Below are positions 62,685-64,000 of a stretch of 64,000 bases of DNA, piece by piece (within the stretch, counting starts at the first letter, position 1; each line of letters opens with the position of its first letter). The notes beneath the pieces are model-generated. The model worked only from the letters and a program-made list of their open reading frames with translations, did no database searches and was not told the origin of the DNA. This stretch comes from Trachythela sp. YZ-2020. Its lineage: Eukaryota > Cnidaria > Anthozoa > Malacalcyonacea > Clavulariidae. Made by a program: the position numbers and the translations under genes. The stretch covers positions 1,488,001 to 1,552,000 of the forward strand of contig JADLSH010000249.1 of assembly GCA_016169945.1 (NCBI GenBank). The letters run 5' to 3'.

Positions 62685-62807
62685 ATGATATTTGAAAAAA
62701 ATATGTGGCAAACGTCATCTTGACGACATCATCAACTGAAAATATTCGTCATTAGGAAAGGAAGAAAATAGGCAGTTGTATTCAATGAAGAACTCATTTT
62801 ACTATAA

Positions 62808-63131
62808 TGTAATAATATTACACAAGACAGTGATAATGTTCCCACATTTGATGGTGATAATAGGACCGAGAAGGTTACACTGTCTGGTGTCTCTGTATTC
62901 ATTGGTGTTGAAAACTGTACACTAGAAGATGGTATCCGTCCCAATTCTAAGATGATGATGTCCCTTTATCAAAGGATCTTGACTGATGACATCACAGTAT
63001 CTCAGAAGTGGCAAGCTGCTAATTTGAAGCAGTATGTCATTTCCAAGATATTGAATGTCATGAAAACTCTATATAAAGGTGATCACAGAGTGGCTATACA
63101 TTGGACAGTATGTGGATGTTCGAGCACGTAG
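62808..63131 (+). other. Unassigned open frame of 107 codons
   Basis: Open between stops at 62805 and 63129 without an early Met. It reads NVPTFDGDNRTEKVTLSGVS, VFIGVENCTLEDGIRPNSKM and QRILTDDITVSQKWQAANLK, then QYVISKILNVMKTLYKG. The amino-acid mix looks protein-like. Part of it is duplicated, with a stop, at 61862-61960. It could be an exon (acceptor-like GACAG before 62831, donor-like GTGATC after the YKG codons) or a transposon remnant. I do not recognise the family. Confidence 0.35.
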
Positions 63132-63205
63132 AAAACTATACAGAATCATGATCCAGAACTCATCTGCTCTGTTTGATACCACTGGAAGATGATATCTCTT
63201 TGAAT

Positions 63206-63690
63206 GGCTTCGGTGGCGCAGTCGTAAGAGCAAGCGCCTTTCACCTCTGAGATTGTGGGTTCGATTCTCGCTGGGGATTCGTGACACTTATGTGAAAAGA
63301 GTCAGTCAACGCTCTACCGAAAGTCGTGGGTTTTCTCCGGGTACTCCGGTTTCCTCCCACTGGGAATGTTGACAGGGTGGGTTTGGATAAGTCCCAAACT
63401 AACCTTTCGATCGTAGCTGTGCTCCCTGATGAGACATGAGTCCAGGGACGCCGGAGAGGGGGGCGCGGGGGGGCAAGCGCCCCTCCTGCCCTTTCCTAAG
63501 GGGGGCAAAAGTGCCCTTATAATATAAATGAAACAATAATAATACTGGCAAAGAAGAGAGAATACAGCTGTAAATTAGACGATCAGTGCATAATGGAAAC
63601 TATTGCCTGCCCTATTATCGCTCCGGCGTCCCTGCATGAGTCATACGGTGGCAGCCACAGGCGCCTTTAATAAGCCTTCGATTCGATCAA
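63206..63690 (+). mobile_element. tRNA-derived SINE (CGGTGGCGCAG family) interrupted by a hAT-like insertion
   Basis: GGCTTCGGTGGCGCAGTCGT, GTGGGTTCGATTCTCGCTGG, GTCAACGCTCTACCGAAAGT and GTTGACAGGGTGGGTTTGGA are followed, after the insertion at 63443-63634, by ACGGTGGCAGCCACAGGCGC, which matches the body of the copy at 8366-8700. Confidence 0.85.
63443..63634. mobile_element. 192-bp hAT-like MITE with perfect 14-bp ends and 8-bp TSD
   Basis: Starts CAGGGACGCCGGAG and ends with its exact reverse complement CTCCGGCGTCCCTG. CATGAGTC is duplicated on both sides (63435-63442 and 63635-63642). The left interior is G-rich. Confidence 0.92.
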
Positions 63691-64000
63691 GTCTTGGCGA
63701 TGGGTATGAAATATTCTGACCCTCCCTTGAACTTGAACACAAATGTCATGACCACTGACCTATAGTAAATGGACTGAGCGCGCAATCTATTTTATCAGGA
63801 GCTCGGTGTCCTCACCACTGCTGACGTCATATAGGTCTTTGCTCTCGTGCGTAAATTCGCTGACATACAGATGCGTTGATAAACGGCTCGGTTTCAAACT
63901 CAAAAAAAATTGTTAATTTTGTGTTTTTGAGGAGAGAAATTGCTGCGAAATCATTGTAGAAAGTAAGTCAGTTTATACTAAATGTGATCTTTATGAGATT
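63691..64000. other. Gene-free end of window
   Basis: No GMCL1 exon or other coding exon is recognised. Confidence 0.4.

Overview
The window is nuclear DNA from an animal. The genes are split by GT-AG introns, the DNA is AT-rich, and most of the sequence is repeats. I place it as a non-bilaterian animal, most likely a cnidarian of anthozoan type. This rests on recall of the repeat style (TTAACCCATTA foldbacks, ACAACTTGT-rich elements, a CCTGGGTACGAGGTTGG motif) and on vertebrate-like intron-rich gene structures. Animal is near certain; anthozoan is a moderate-confidence inference.

Gene layout. A four-exon class A neuropeptide-type GPCR is complete on + (6560-9432, 347 aa). A single exon on - (11667-12016) encodes an ADAM/ADAMTS-type propeptide with a basic cleavage site; a possible signal-peptide first exon lies at 24591-24677 on -. 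The main gene is a complete AP-4 complex epsilon subunit (AP4E1) on +, 29979-56282, which I could reconstruct as 21 exons with consistent phases and 1,207 aa. Facing it on - is an intronless STYXL1 (MK-STYX) homologue (57457-58863) with a rhodanese-like domain and a dual-specificity phosphatase domain. Unlike the human pseudophosphatase, it keeps the catalytic Cys and Arg. It is divergent from the first two coding exons of a germ cell-less homologue (GMCL1, from 59790), whose rest must lie beyond the window.

Repeats. AP4E1 intron 15 holds a full-length BEL/Pao LTR retrotransposon in antisense (42497-48625). Its LTRs are near-identical but its reading frames are broken. At least two tRNA-derived SINE families are present; one has a roughly 115-bp tail that is amplified in tandem at many loci. 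An 80-bp minisatellite family, a tRNA-like cassette repeat with A and B boxes followed by a hairpin, and many foldback elements fill the introns and spacers. Two non-autonomous hAT-like elements have exact 8-bp target duplications. LINE 3-prime tails, simple repeats and a short telomere-like tract are also seen.

Functional view. AP4E1 (trans-Golgi vesicle coat), STYXL1 and GMCL1 are unrelated housekeeping or developmental genes that are simply neighbours. STYXL1 and GMCL1 share a 0.9-kb spacer holding a perfect E2F-type palindrome. AP4E1 has ETS-like and YY1-like sites about 220-260 bp upstream of its start codon. I saw no operon, CRISPR array or prokaryotic system.
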